Of a stretch of DNA of 21,955 bases, positions 1-7,725 are shown in pieces. A model generated the notes under the pieces. It ran no database searches. It was not told the origin of the DNA and saw only the letters and a list, made by a program, of their open reading frames with translations. Made by a program: the position numbers and the translations under genes. How positions within the stretch are numbered: position 1 is the first letter of the stretch; each line of letters starts with the position of its first letter. This DNA comes from Syntrophales bacterium (GTDB lineage: Bacteria; Desulfobacterota; Syntrophia; Syntrophales; UBA2210), in contig JALNXD010000047.1 in the NCBI GenBank assembly GCA_023230565.1, positions 1 through 21,955 on the forward strand. Reading direction: 5' to 3'.

Positions 1-921
1 GCCGGACAGTTTCTGTTTGCGTCTCCGAAACTGGGCAGGAAAAGAGCAAGAGCCGCCGCCCTAAGCGCCTGTATTCTTGCCGCCGCTCTCGCCGCCGTCA
101 CCCTCGTGCCCTTGCCTTTGAGCACCGTCACGGAGGGCGTGATATGGCTGCCGGAGGATTCAATCATCCGGGCGCAGACAGGGGGATTTGTAGAACAAGT
201 GACGGCGGTGTCAGGATGCGGGATAACGGCGGGGGATGAAATTGCCCGGTGTTCGGACCCGATCCTTACCCTCAAAGAACGCGTTCTCGAATCACAGCTG
301 AGGGGGCTTGAAATCGAATACGACATGAAAGAAAGGATCAATCTGATCGAAGCGCAAATCAAGGCCGATGAAATAGCGGAGGTTTCAAAGAAACTTGAGG
401 ATATCCGGCTCCGTCTTGATAACCTGACAGTCAAGGCAGGGACGGAGGGCATTCTTATTATCCCCCGGTCCGAGGATTTGCCCGGCCGGTTCATAAAAAG
501 GGGCGAAATCATCGGCTATATCATCGAACCCCATTCCGCCACAGTAAGATCAACGGTACTGCAGGCCAGTGTCGATATGGTGCGAAGGAATACGCGGGAG
601 GTGGCGGTACGCATGCCTGACAATATATCGAAAACGCTGAGGGCAAGGCTCGTCAGGGAGGTTCCGGCGGCAACGGAAAATCTGCCGTCTCCGGCGTTGG
701 GCAGTATAGGAGGCGGTACGATTACCGTAGATCCGCGGGACGACAGGGGTATGAAAACGATTCAAAGGCTGTTTCTGTTCGATATAGAGCTGCCGCCGGG
801 ATTCTCCCCCGCCAATGTGGGAGGCCGGGTGTATGTGCGTTTCGATCATGGATCTGAACCTTTGATCGGCCGGTGGTCGAGGGCGGTGCGTAACCTGTTT
901 TTAAGGAGGTTCGGTGTCTAG
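1..921 (+). CDS. M50 peptidase/HlyD-type membrane adaptor, C-terminal part (5' end outside window)
   Basis: The frame is open from base 1, so this is the end of a longer gene; the GTG at 106 is internal, not a start. The visible 306 residues begin with a basic stretch and one hydrophobic segment (about residues 18-37). A lipoyl/HlyD-like barrel half follows (EGVIWLPEDSIIRAQTGGFVEQV), then a helical hairpin rich in Glu, Lys and Leu (about residues 95-145), the second barrel half and a beta-rich C-terminus. This order, one membrane helix followed by an adaptor domain beginning with a VIWLPE-type motif, matches the C-terminal half of proteins annotated as M50 peptidase/HlyD or 'putative peptide zinc metalloprotease'. 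The HExxH protease half would lie upstream and cannot be seen. It overlaps the SecA-like gene by 8 bases, so the two are probably translationally coupled. A plain HlyD protein is the alternative. Confidence 0.72.
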   Translation, partial: AGQFLFASPKLGRKRARAAALSACILAAALAAVTLVPLPLSTVTEGVIWLPEDSIIRAQTGGFVEQVTAVSGCGITAGDEIARCSDPILTLKERVLESQLRGLEIEYDMKERINLIEAQIKADEIAEVSKKLEDIRLRLDNLTVKAGTEGILIIPRSEDLPGRFIKRGEIIGYIIEPHSATVRSTVLQASVDMVRRNTREVAVRMPDNISKTLRARLVREVPAATENLPSPALGSIGGGTITVDPRDDRGMKTIQRLFLFDIELPPGFSPANVGGRVYVRFDHGSEPLIGRWSRAVRNLFLRRFGV

Positions 922-2911
922 AAGCTCATACAGAACGGCGGGGTCAATGGGCATCTGCCCTGAGCGGGGAGAAGAGCGCCTCAACCGATTCGATCGCTTT
1001 GCGATTTCATTGTGGGGACTTTTGATACCGTTGATTCGTCCCCGTTCCTCAGGCTTCCAGTGGGTTATAAAAGCCTGCGGGATCCATGAAGCACGTATAA
1101 AGATGATGTCCGATCATGATATTCTTGCGGCGGCGCGGGAGACGGGAAAAAGGCTGCGCCGCTTCGGGTACCGACCTGACCTGATCGCCAGTGCCTTTGC
1201 CCTGATTCGCGAGGTGGCATGCCGCCGTCTCGGGACCCGTCATTTCGACGTCCAGCTTGTGGGCGGCCTGATTCTTCTCAAAGGTTTGATCGCCGAAATG
1301 GAGACGGGCGAAGGGAAGACCCTGACGGCTACTCTGGCGGCCGGCACGGCGGCTTTGGCCGGAGAACCGGTTCATATCATAACCGTAAACGATTATCTGG
1401 CCCAGCGGGATGCAGCCTGGATGAATCCGGTCTATGACGGTATCGGCGTGAGCGTCGGGACCGTTGTACACGGCCTTGCTCCTGAAGCGCGGCGCAAGGC
1501 GTATACCTGTGACGTGACCTACTGTACGAATAAGGAGATTGCCTTCGATTATCTCAAAGATAGAATCACGCTGTGGGACCGTCCCGGAGAGCTGCGGCTC
1601 CAGCTGGAACGGCTCTGCGGAGAAAAATCGCGTGCACGGAACCTTCTGATGAGGGGGCTTCGCTTCGCCATAATCGATGAGGCGGACAGCGTGCTCATCG
1701 ACGAAGCGAGAACCCCTTTGATTATTTCTTCCGGTGAAGACAGAGGCGGCGAACTGGCCCTGTACAGGGAAGCATTGAATCTTGCGGATGCTCTGGCGCC
1801 GGAACGAGATTTTTCCATTTTCCCGGAGGAGCGGAGTCTGGAATTATCAGCCGAGGGCAAGGCGAAGATCGACGATCACAACTGGCCCGAAACCGAAGGC
1901 ATGTGGACCAGCACCGAACAGCGCCGGGAGGTGGTGCGCCAGGCACTGACAGCGGTTCACCTTTTTGCCAGGGACAAGGATTACCTGATAAAAGACGGCA
2001 AAGTGCAGATCATCGACGAATTTACCGGCCGGGTCATGGCCGACCGTTCATGGGAGCAGGGCCTGCACCAGCTAATAGAGGCAAAAGAAGGTCTTGAAAT
2101 GACGGTACGCAGGGAGACACGGGCCCGCATCAGCTATCAGCGATTTTTCCGCCGATATCTGCGTCTGGCAGGTATGACAGGAACCGCCCGGGAGGCCGCG
2201 GGCGAGCTGTGGGCCGTCTACCGGCTTCATGTCGTGCCCGTTCCGACCAACCGGCCCATGAAGCGGCGGAAATTGCCCGATCGTTTTTATGCCACGGAGG
2301 AAAGTAAATGGAATGCAGTCGTCAGAGCGATTTCCGATGAAATTGCCGCCCAGGCGCCCGTGCTGGTCGGCACGCGGTCGGTAGCGGCTTCAGAGCGGTT
2401 AAGCGAGATGCTGAACGGTGCCGGGCTTGCCCATCGCGTGCTCAATGCGAAGCAGGACAAGGAGGAAGCCGAAATTGTCGCCCGGGCCGGTGAGGCCTGC
2501 CGGATTACAGTGGCAACGAACATGGCGGGCCGCGGGACCGATATAACGCTGGCCGATCGTGTGGCCGAACGGGGCGGGCTGCGCGTGATCGCGACGGAGT
2601 TCCATGAATCTCATCGAATCGACAGACAACTTTTCGGCAGGTGCGGACGGCAGGGGGATCCGGGGCTGTGCCGGGCCTTCGCATCCCTCGAAGACGAACT
2701 GATCACGATCCATGGCGGAAAAATTTTCCCCCGCCTCGCCAGGTATGTTTCAATCGGGAAAAGAGGGCCTATAAATGCTTGGATCGGAAAGGAATTGTTC
2801 CGAATAGCTCAAGCATCGGCTGAAAGAATACATGCCAAGGCACGAAAGAACCTTTTGAAAATGGATGAGCAACTGGGAGATGTACTCGCTTTTTCAGGTC
2901 GGCAGGAATGA
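914..2911 (+). CDS. SecA-like preprotein translocase ATPase, short form
   Basis: This is a 665-residue SecA-family motor (typical SecA is about 800-900). Visible motifs are Walker A METGEGKT (129-136), a DEAD box within IIDEADSVLIDEARTPLI (255-270), GMTGTA (420-425), VPTNRP (443-448), LNAKQDKEEAEIVARAG (510-526), ATNMAGRGTDI (534-544) and the motif-VI equivalent HESHRID...GRCGRQGD (564-582). The nucleotide-binding domains and the preprotein cross-linking domain are therefore present. The protein stops soon after NAWIGKELFRIAQ, where the long scaffold helix begins. The helical wing, two-helix finger and CPCGSG zinc tail are absent. About 45 residues precede the SecA homology and include a hydrophobic patch (FAISLWGLLIPLI) that could bind membrane. 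The start is GTG at 914, with AAGGAGG at 903-909 inside the end of the preceding gene. The family is certain; the role as motor of the neighbouring HlyD/TolC exporter is inferred. Confidence 0.9.
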   Translation: MSRSSYRTAGSMGICPERGEERLNRFDRFAISLWGLLIPLIRPRSSGFQWVIKACGIHEARIKMMSDHDILAAARETGKRLRRFGYRPDLIASAFALIREVACRRLGTRHFDVQLVGGLILLKGLIAEMETGEGKTLTATLAAGTAALAGEPVHIITVNDYLAQRDAAWMNPVYDGIGVSVGTVVHGLAPEARRKAYTCDVTYCTNKEIAFDYLKDRITLWDRPGELRLQLERLCGEKSRARNLLMRGLRFAIIDEADSVLIDEARTPLIISSGEDRGGELALYREALNLADALAPERDFSIFPEERSLELSAEGKAKIDDHNWPETEGMWTSTEQRREVVRQALTAVHLFARDKDYLIKDGKVQIIDEFTGRVMADRSWEQGLHQLIEAKEGLEMTVRRETRARISYQRFFRRYLRLAGMTGTAREAAGELWAVYRLHVVPVPTNRPMKRRKLPDRFYATEESKWNAVVRAISDEIAAQAPVLVGTRSVAASERLSEMLNGAGLAHRVLNAKQDKEEAEIVARAGEACRITVATNMAGRGTDITLADRVAERGGLRVIATEFHESHRIDRQLFGRCGRQGDPGLCRAFASLEDELITIHGGKIFPRLARYVSIGKRGPINAWIGKELFRIAQASAERIHAKARKNLLKMDEQLGDVLAFSGRQE

Positions 2912-2940
2912 CTGAAATCTAATCCAATCAGGAGAGCGTC

Positions 2941-3738
2941 ATGAAAAGACTTCTTGCAATCATAATTGTCCTGTGTTTGTCAACCCCTCTTTGCGCATGG
3001 GCCGGAGAGTTCCGGGGCCTGATAGAACCTCACCGCATTGTGATGATAGGCAGCCCGGCGGAAGGGATAATCGAGTCCGTCGCCGTTGAACGGGGTGATC
3101 CGGTCAAAAAGGGGCAGATAGTGGCACGTCTCCATTCCGGGGTCGAGCGGGCCACTATGGAATTGGCAAAGGCCCGCGCGGAAATGGAAGGATTTATTAA
3201 AGGAAAGGAAGCCGGCAAAGATCTTTTCCTGGGTAAGAAAAATCGGATCGAACAGCTGCACCGTCAGGATCTGGCATCACCCAGCGAAATGGAAGAGGCT
3301 CAGGCAAATTGGATCATAGCGGAAATGCAATGTAAGGAGGCCCAGGAGAACCGGAATATCGCCGAACTGGATTACAGGCGTTCCCATGAGATCCTGAAGC
3401 GCTTGACCATCGAAAGCCCCGTTGACGGTGTTATCGTCGAACGGTATCTTTCTCCCGGCGAATATATAAAAGAACAACCGATCGTGAAAATCGCGGTACT
3501 CGATCCCTTGAATGTCGAGGTCATTCTTCCCGCATCCGAGTACCCTTCGATAAAGAGAGGCATGAAAGCAACCGTTATACCCGAATATCCTGTCCGTGAC
3601 ACGTATACGGCAACGGTGAAGATCGTCGACCGGCTCATCGACGGGGCGAGCGGTACCTTCGGCGTCCGACTTGAATTGCCCAATTCCGATTACCGCATCC
3701 TGGCGGGCCTCAAATGCAAAGTCATTTTTCCCGAATAA
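2941..3738 (+). CDS. HlyD/RND-type periplasmic adaptor protein
   Basis: This is a 265-residue secreted adaptor of the membrane-fusion family. The N-terminal signal peptide ends near CAWA-GE. It is followed by the first lipoyl half-motif (IGSPAEGIIESVAVERGDPVKKGQ), a predicted alpha-hairpin (about residues 75-145, rich in Ala, Glu and Lys), the second half-motif (IESPVDGVIVERYLSPGEYI) and a beta-barrel domain. Its length is at the short end for RND adaptors. GGAG lies shortly before the ATG. It starts 29 bases after the SecA-like gene, so one operon is likely. Such proteins bridge an inner-membrane partner to a TolC channel, and a tolC-like gene ends 30 bases away on the other strand. With the membrane-bound adaptor encoded at the window start, the locus has two HlyD-like proteins, which is unusual for a single exporter. 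Confidence 0.85.
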   Translation: MKRLLAIIIVLCLSTPLCAWAGEFRGLIEPHRIVMIGSPAEGIIESVAVERGDPVKKGQIVARLHSGVERATMELAKARAEMEGFIKGKEAGKDLFLGKKNRIEQLHRQDLASPSEMEEAQANWIIAEMQCKEAQENRNIAELDYRRSHEILKRLTIESPVDGVIVERYLSPGEYIKEQPIVKIAVLDPLNVEVILPASEYPSIKRGMKATVIPEYPVRDTYTATVKIVDRLIDGASGTFGVRLELPNSDYRILAGLKCKVIFPE

Positions 3739-3768
3739 AAGGGCGGCAATGAGAATTGTAATTTTCCA

Positions 3769-5106
3769 TCACGGAGATGATCCCATCGCCTTTTCGAGAT
3801 GGGAAGCCGCTATTTTATGATCGTAATTGGCCGAGATGTTGGCGTATCTGGCGTTCGCATTGGAGAAAATCGCATCGGCCACTTCGACATGTATTGCAAG
3901 GCCTGCCGCGTATCGCTCCATAGCCAGATCGAGGTTTTCTCTCGCATGTCTGATCGCCACAAGGGTGCTCTGAATACGTTCCCTCGATTCCCGAAGTGCG
4001 AGGAAGGCCTGCTCGAGTTCCAGGGCAATCTTCTGTTTGAGTTCTTTCATGCGGGCATCGACGACAGCGATATTGGCCCGGTTTTCAGAAACTTTGTATG
4101 CAGTTGTGAAGCCGCTGAAGAGAGGAACGGTCATATAGATTCCCGCCGTCCAGCCGTGATCGATGGGAAATTCGGTTCCTACGAAAGTATAATTTACGTT
4201 TCCGCTGATTACCGGATAATGGGTTCTTTCTGCCGCTAAAAGCGACTGTTCCGCCGATTCCCGCTGTTTTTGCATGGAAAGCAGATCGGGGCGTCCGGCG
4301 TAAGCCTTCTTAAGGGCTTCTTCATAGTCGATTCGCGGTGCTTCATAAAAGGGATCTTCTTGGATTGAATATGAAGGGGCATCGGGCAGCCCCAGCGCAT
4401 TGTTGAGGGCCAGTCTGTAATATCGTACCCCGTTTTCCGCTTTGATCAAATCGACCTGTGCATTGTTCAGATCGACCAGTGCCTTGGTCGTATCGAGCTT
4501 CGACTTGGCCCCCGTATCATAGAGGGCCTGCGCATACCGGACGTGTTGTTTGAACAGTTCGACCTTTTCCGCCGCCACATCATGGCTTTCGCGGGCGATC
4601 AGAAGATTGTAGTACGCTTCTTTGACGGCCAGTATGACCTGATCGCGCATTTCCTGAAGATCCATCAGGGTCGCCTGGACGTTCGACTTCTGTGCGCGCA
4701 GGTTTGCCCAGGTTTTTCCGAAATCGAAGATGAGCTGATTCAGACTGCCCGTGGCCGCATACTGATTATAGGTATCTTCGGCCCCTGTAGGGATATACTG
4801 ACTCCCCGGCGGCAGACCGGCACTGCTTGTTGCCGCCCCGGTAGCGGCATCGACAGGTGATATCCTGGTATAGGCGCCGCCGAGAGTCAGCCGCGGCAGA
4901 AAATCGCCGCGGATCTGTCCGATTCTGGCTTCACCGGCCTCTATCTGGCCGTGCTGAGCTTCGAGTATCGGCTGGTTCTGCAGGGCTATCTCGATGGCTT
5001 CTCTCAATGAAAGTGTTTGCCCCGCTTCCAGCCTGAAATCGCTTGCGTCAGTTGCGCAGATTGAAAAAAGAAAAATACAAAAGGCGGCAGTAACTGTCTT
5101 TACCAT
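3769..5106 (-). CDS. TolC family outer-membrane efflux channel protein
   Basis: This is a 445-residue protein with a signal peptide (MVKTVTAAFCIFLFSICATDA, cut before SDF). It has the two-fold repeated helical architecture of the outer membrane efflux protein (OEP) family. The first repeat opens with LSLREAIEIALQNQPILEAQHGQIEAGEARIGQIRG. The second contains YEEALKKAYAGRPDLLSMQKQ followed by a long coiled-coil helix. Length and layout fit normal TolC homologues. It forms the trimeric outer-membrane duct for HlyD-dependent exporters. It is convergent with the SecA-like/HlyD genes, so it is not in their operon, but adjacency suggests it is their channel. GGGGGA lies 5-10 bases before the ATG. 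A candidate promoter lies in the 107-base AT-rich gap upstream; read-through from the radical SAM gene is also possible. Confidence 0.9.
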   Translation of the reverse strand: MVKTVTAAFCIFLFSICATDASDFRLEAGQTLSLREAIEIALQNQPILEAQHGQIEAGEARIGQIRGDFLPRLTLGGAYTRISPVDAATGAATSSAGLPPGSQYIPTGAEDTYNQYAATGSLNQLIFDFGKTWANLRAQKSNVQATLMDLQEMRDQVILAVKEAYYNLLIARESHDVAAEKVELFKQHVRYAQALYDTGAKSKLDTTKALVDLNNAQVDLIKAENGVRYYRLALNNALGLPDAPSYSIQEDPFYEAPRIDYEEALKKAYAGRPDLLSMQKQRESAEQSLLAAERTHYPVISGNVNYTFVGTEFPIDHGWTAGIYMTVPLFSGFTTAYKVSENRANIAVVDARMKELKQKIALELEQAFLALRESRERIQSTLVAIRHARENLDLAMERYAAGLAIHVEVADAIFSNANARYANISANYDHKIAASHLEKAMGSSP

Positions 5107-5164
5107 AGGATCCCCCTTATCTTTTTTTCTTTAAACATAATTAAAATGTCTTGAATTTACTTTT

Positions 5165-5194
5165 ATATTAAGAAAAGTATTTGCAGGGTTGCAA
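5165..5194 (-). promoter_or_regulatory. Candidate promoter for the tolC-like gene
   Basis: On the minus strand TTGCAA (5189-5194) and TAATAT (5165-5170) are separated by 18 bases, each matching 4 of 6 consensus positions. They lie in the AT-rich gap between the radical SAM stop and the tolC-like start. This is a weak match judged by eye only. Confidence 0.3.
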
Positions 5195-5213
5195 GAAAAA
5201 ACTGGGGGTTCCA

Positions 5214-6740
5214 TTACGTCATGCCAGTCATGCAGAAAAAAGGCGCATGATTGGAAGAAAAAAAAGGGGGATCACGCCGTATGATAGGGGCAATCGCTGG
5301 ATGCCTTTTGAATCTTTTTTCCAGAAACGCTCTGACGGCCGGTCGTTCCCAGCCGCGAGGGTGTCGAAATGGGCGATAAAGGCCGAGATCGCCTTCATAG
5401 AAGCTGTTCAGCTCCAAAAAAGCGGCATCGGGGCCGTATGCAGGCAGATTGAAGAGGGCCAGATTGAGAAACCCGATCGACTCGTGATGGCGCACGACAA
5501 AATCCAGCGTCATTTTTGCATCTTCCTCTTTTTCAAAGGGGGTGCCGAAGAGGAGATAGCAATACGTGGCAATCCCCGCCTTTTTCAAAATGTGCAGGGC
5601 CTTCGATGCCGTTTCAAGAGTTATTCCCTTATCCATTTCCTCGAGGACCCTCGGACTCCCCGATTCGAGTCCGATTTTAAGCATTGTGCAGCCTGACTGC
5701 TTCAAGGCAACGCAGAAATCGGGTTCCGCAAGCAACTCGCTTATCCGGGCAAAGCCGTACCAGGGTGCACCCGGAGGATTCCTCACAATGGCTTCAAGCA
5801 GTGCGGGGCTCATGGCGTTATCGACAATGTGGATCAGAGCGGGATCCCAAAATTGCGTCAATTTGCCCAGATTTTGCGCAGTCTCAAGAGGCGGGAGCGG
5901 GGCATACGGATTTCCCTCGGCCCGTTCCGGACAGAAGGAGCAGCGCTGCCAGTAACAGCCTCGGGAGGCACTGAAAGGCATAATAAAACCGGGTGACAAA
6001 TACGAGGGCAGGGGAAGTGCGGAATAATCGGGAACCTGATCGCCGGTCGTAAATTCCTTTCCAGAAAGTTCGACCAGAGGACCTTCTCCCGGGCCGTCCA
6101 CCAGAATATCGATAATTCCGGAGAAGGGATCGGACCAGCAGGGATTTCTCATCCAGGAGGTAATAAGACCGCCGCCGGCCGCTATCGTAACTGAAGGTAC
6201 ACGCGACCGTATATACCCGATCATTGCAAAGGCCGTAAGTGCCTGGCTTAAAAAATTAATAGAGAATCCCACCGTACGGGGAGCGAATCTATCGAAAAGG
6301 AGCGGGATCCTTTCTTCAAAATAGGGGTAGAAAAGATTATCTTCAGGATGACGATACGCTTCGATTAAATCGTCGCTGCGAACTGGTGAGCGACTGCCAT
6401 CCTGATAATCGGAGAAACTGATATGAATGCCCTGTTTCATGCCCTGCACCTGCAGCAGGCGATTCAAATCGGCTATTGTCCGTTTATAACGGTCCAAATT
6501 CGCATAGAGCTTGCCACGTCTCATGGCATTAAGGTTTTCAGCACGATGACGAAGCGCCCGTTTCGTCCATGTGTCTGAAACGGGTGATCCAAGACTGATG
6601 AGATAGAGAATCCCTTCGATGTTTGCATCCAGAATAGTAAAGGGAATGGAGCGACTGCCAAGCGCACCGGCAAGAACGGCGAGGCCGGGCGGAGCTTCAC
6701 AGGGTTTGACCAGGGGCGGATGTATGAGAAGAAAGGACAT
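5214..6740 (-). CDS. Radical SAM protein with B12-binding-like N-terminal domain
   Basis: The 508-residue protein opens like the cobalamin-binding Rossmann domain of the B12-radical SAM class (LLIHPPLVKPCEAPPGLAVL, then FTILDAN). A helical linker and a second part of that fold follow (about 155-225). The radical SAM core begins at SASRGCYWQRCSFCPE, with cluster cysteines 262, 267 and 270. Their spacing is CX4CX2C rather than the usual CX3CX2C. Further core signatures are IGLESGSPRVLEEMDKG and YCYLLFGTPFE. No DxHxxG cobalamin-ligand motif is visible, so cobalamin may bind base-off or not at all. The product is unknown; relatives act in peptide modification, methylation and tetrapyrrole or lipid chemistry. 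It is the minus-strand neighbour of the tolC-like gene, 107 bases apart. A link to the export module is possible but inferred from position only. Confidence 0.85.
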   Translation of the reverse strand: MSFLLIHPPLVKPCEAPPGLAVLAGALGSRSIPFTILDANIEGILYLISLGSPVSDTWTKRALRHRAENLNAMRRGKLYANLDRYKRTIADLNRLLQVQGMKQGIHISFSDYQDGSRSPVRSDDLIEAYRHPEDNLFYPYFEERIPLLFDRFAPRTVGFSINFLSQALTAFAMIGYIRSRVPSVTIAAGGGLITSWMRNPCWSDPFSGIIDILVDGPGEGPLVELSGKEFTTGDQVPDYSALPLPSYLSPGFIMPFSASRGCYWQRCSFCPERAEGNPYAPLPPLETAQNLGKLTQFWDPALIHIVDNAMSPALLEAIVRNPPGAPWYGFARISELLAEPDFCVALKQSGCTMLKIGLESGSPRVLEEMDKGITLETASKALHILKKAGIATYCYLLFGTPFEKEEDAKMTLDFVVRHHESIGFLNLALFNLPAYGPDAAFLELNSFYEGDLGLYRPFRHPRGWERPAVRAFLEKRFKRHPAIAPIIRRDPPFFSSNHAPFFCMTGMT

Positions 6741-6781
6741 AATTATTGAGGCTCTCTTTGCAGAAAATTTTAATTAAATGA

Positions 6782-6818
6782 AGATGAGGCCGCTTCTCGC
6801 TGGAAAGCGGCCCCATCT
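6782..6818 (-). terminator. Hairpin terminator after the DUF169 gene
   Basis: Arms at 6782-6795 and 6805-6818 pair at 13 of 14 positions (AGATGAGGCCGCTT with AAGCGGCCCCATCT, one A/C mismatch) around a 9-base loop. On the minus strand the stem is followed by TCATTTAATTAAAATTTT, a broken T-run. It sits between the DUF169 stop and the radical SAM start, so it probably separates two transcription units. Confidence 0.6.
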
Positions 6819-6884
6819 GTTGTAATTGTATTTTGTCTGAATGCCTTTTCAACCGATATTTTCTATTTCCGGATATCTGAAAAA

Positions 6885-7703
6885 TTATTTGGATTTATCC
6901 AATTCCCTTATTCTGGGTACATGGGTCCGTATTGCTTCTTCAACGGCTTCGACAGGATAAAATTCACCGGTTTCCCTGGCAGGGCTGTGCTCCGCTCCGA
7001 TGAACCTGATCGGGTATTTGAGTCCCTTTGCCGATAATTTTTTTAATCCTGAAACAGCTCTTTCGAGATCATGCGGCGGCAGTGCCAGTATCACCTCATC
7101 ATCCATTATCTGACCGAAACACCTTTCCCCGTAACTTGCCATGCTCAATGCCGGTTTGCCTGTGACATAACATTGCGCAAGAGAATTGCCGCAATTTCCC
7201 TCACTGACGAATGACGACCAGATTCGCTCGTATTTCTGCTTCAGAAGGCCACACATAATCATCATTATTTGAGCGGCGTTTGCATAAATCAAAATAACGT
7301 CAGGATCAAACTTTCCTTCAGACAGCGGCGCAAGGACAATTGCCTCGGCGGCAGGAATCCGGTAACAATCTTTTTGCTGCTGCAAAGATTCTTCAGGCGA
7401 GCCGAACCAGGTTGTGGTCAAGACAGCCGCCGATTGATAGATCTGTTCATCCGTGGCGTCAGCCAGGCCGCAAAATGACATGCACCGGTCCCCCATTTTT
7501 CCATCATTTACCAGGCCAACTGTCCACCCGTGGACTCGCACCATATCAGGAACCTGGCAGAAAACCAAATTGTGCGGAACACGGCGGAGCCCGGGTATGT
7601 GTTCCAATTCTTCAGCTTTTTCCAATCGCTTATACGCAATGATCCTGGTTCGAAGCCGCAATGCATTTTCCAATTCCGTACTTAATGCCGTCAAATCAGC
7701 CAT
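6885..7703 (-). CDS. DUF169 family protein
   Basis: This is a 272-residue protein of the DUF169 (COG2043) family, common in anaerobic bacteria and archaea and without an established biochemical role. Family traits seen are the opening segment on 'LRTRIIAYKRLEKAEE', the CMSFCGLAD segment, IMMIMCGLLKQ, EGNCGNSLAQC and the C-terminal IRFIGAEHSP. Several cysteines in these motifs could bind metal or cofactor, which is inference. There is no signal peptide or membrane segment, so it is probably cytoplasmic. The start at 7703 is chosen because AAGGAG (7710-7715) is 6 bases away; the ATG at 7709 would directly abut the ribosome-binding site. It follows the flavoprotein gene by 22 bases, so the two are almost certainly co-transcribed. 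Confidence 0.85.
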   Translation of the reverse strand: MADLTALSTELENALRLRTRIIAYKRLEKAEELEHIPGLRRVPHNLVFCQVPDMVRVHGWTVGLVNDGKMGDRCMSFCGLADATDEQIYQSAAVLTTTWFGSPEESLQQQKDCYRIPAAEAIVLAPLSEGKFDPDVILIYANAAQIMMIMCGLLKQKYERIWSSFVSEGNCGNSLAQCYVTGKPALSMASYGERCFGQIMDDEVILALPPHDLERAVSGLKKLSAKGLKYPIRFIGAEHSPARETGEFYPVEAVEEAIRTHVPRIRELDKSK

Positions 7704-7709
7704 TTTCAT

Positions 7710-7715
7710 CTCCTT
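7710..7715 (-). promoter_or_regulatory. Ribosome-binding site that decides the DUF169 start
   Basis: AAGGAG on the minus strand ends directly against the ATG at 7709 and is 6 bases from the in-frame ATG at 7703. Only the second spacing is workable, so translation should begin at 7703. Confidence 0.6.
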
Positions 7716-7725
7716 TTTATTTTAA

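Noticed and set aside
3739..3768. Terminator between the converging HlyD and tolC-like genes
   Set aside because: The 30-base gap contains no stem with a T-run.
5181..5696. 171-codon open frame on the plus strand
   Set aside because: It is antisense to the radical SAM gene, whose motifs are unmistakable.
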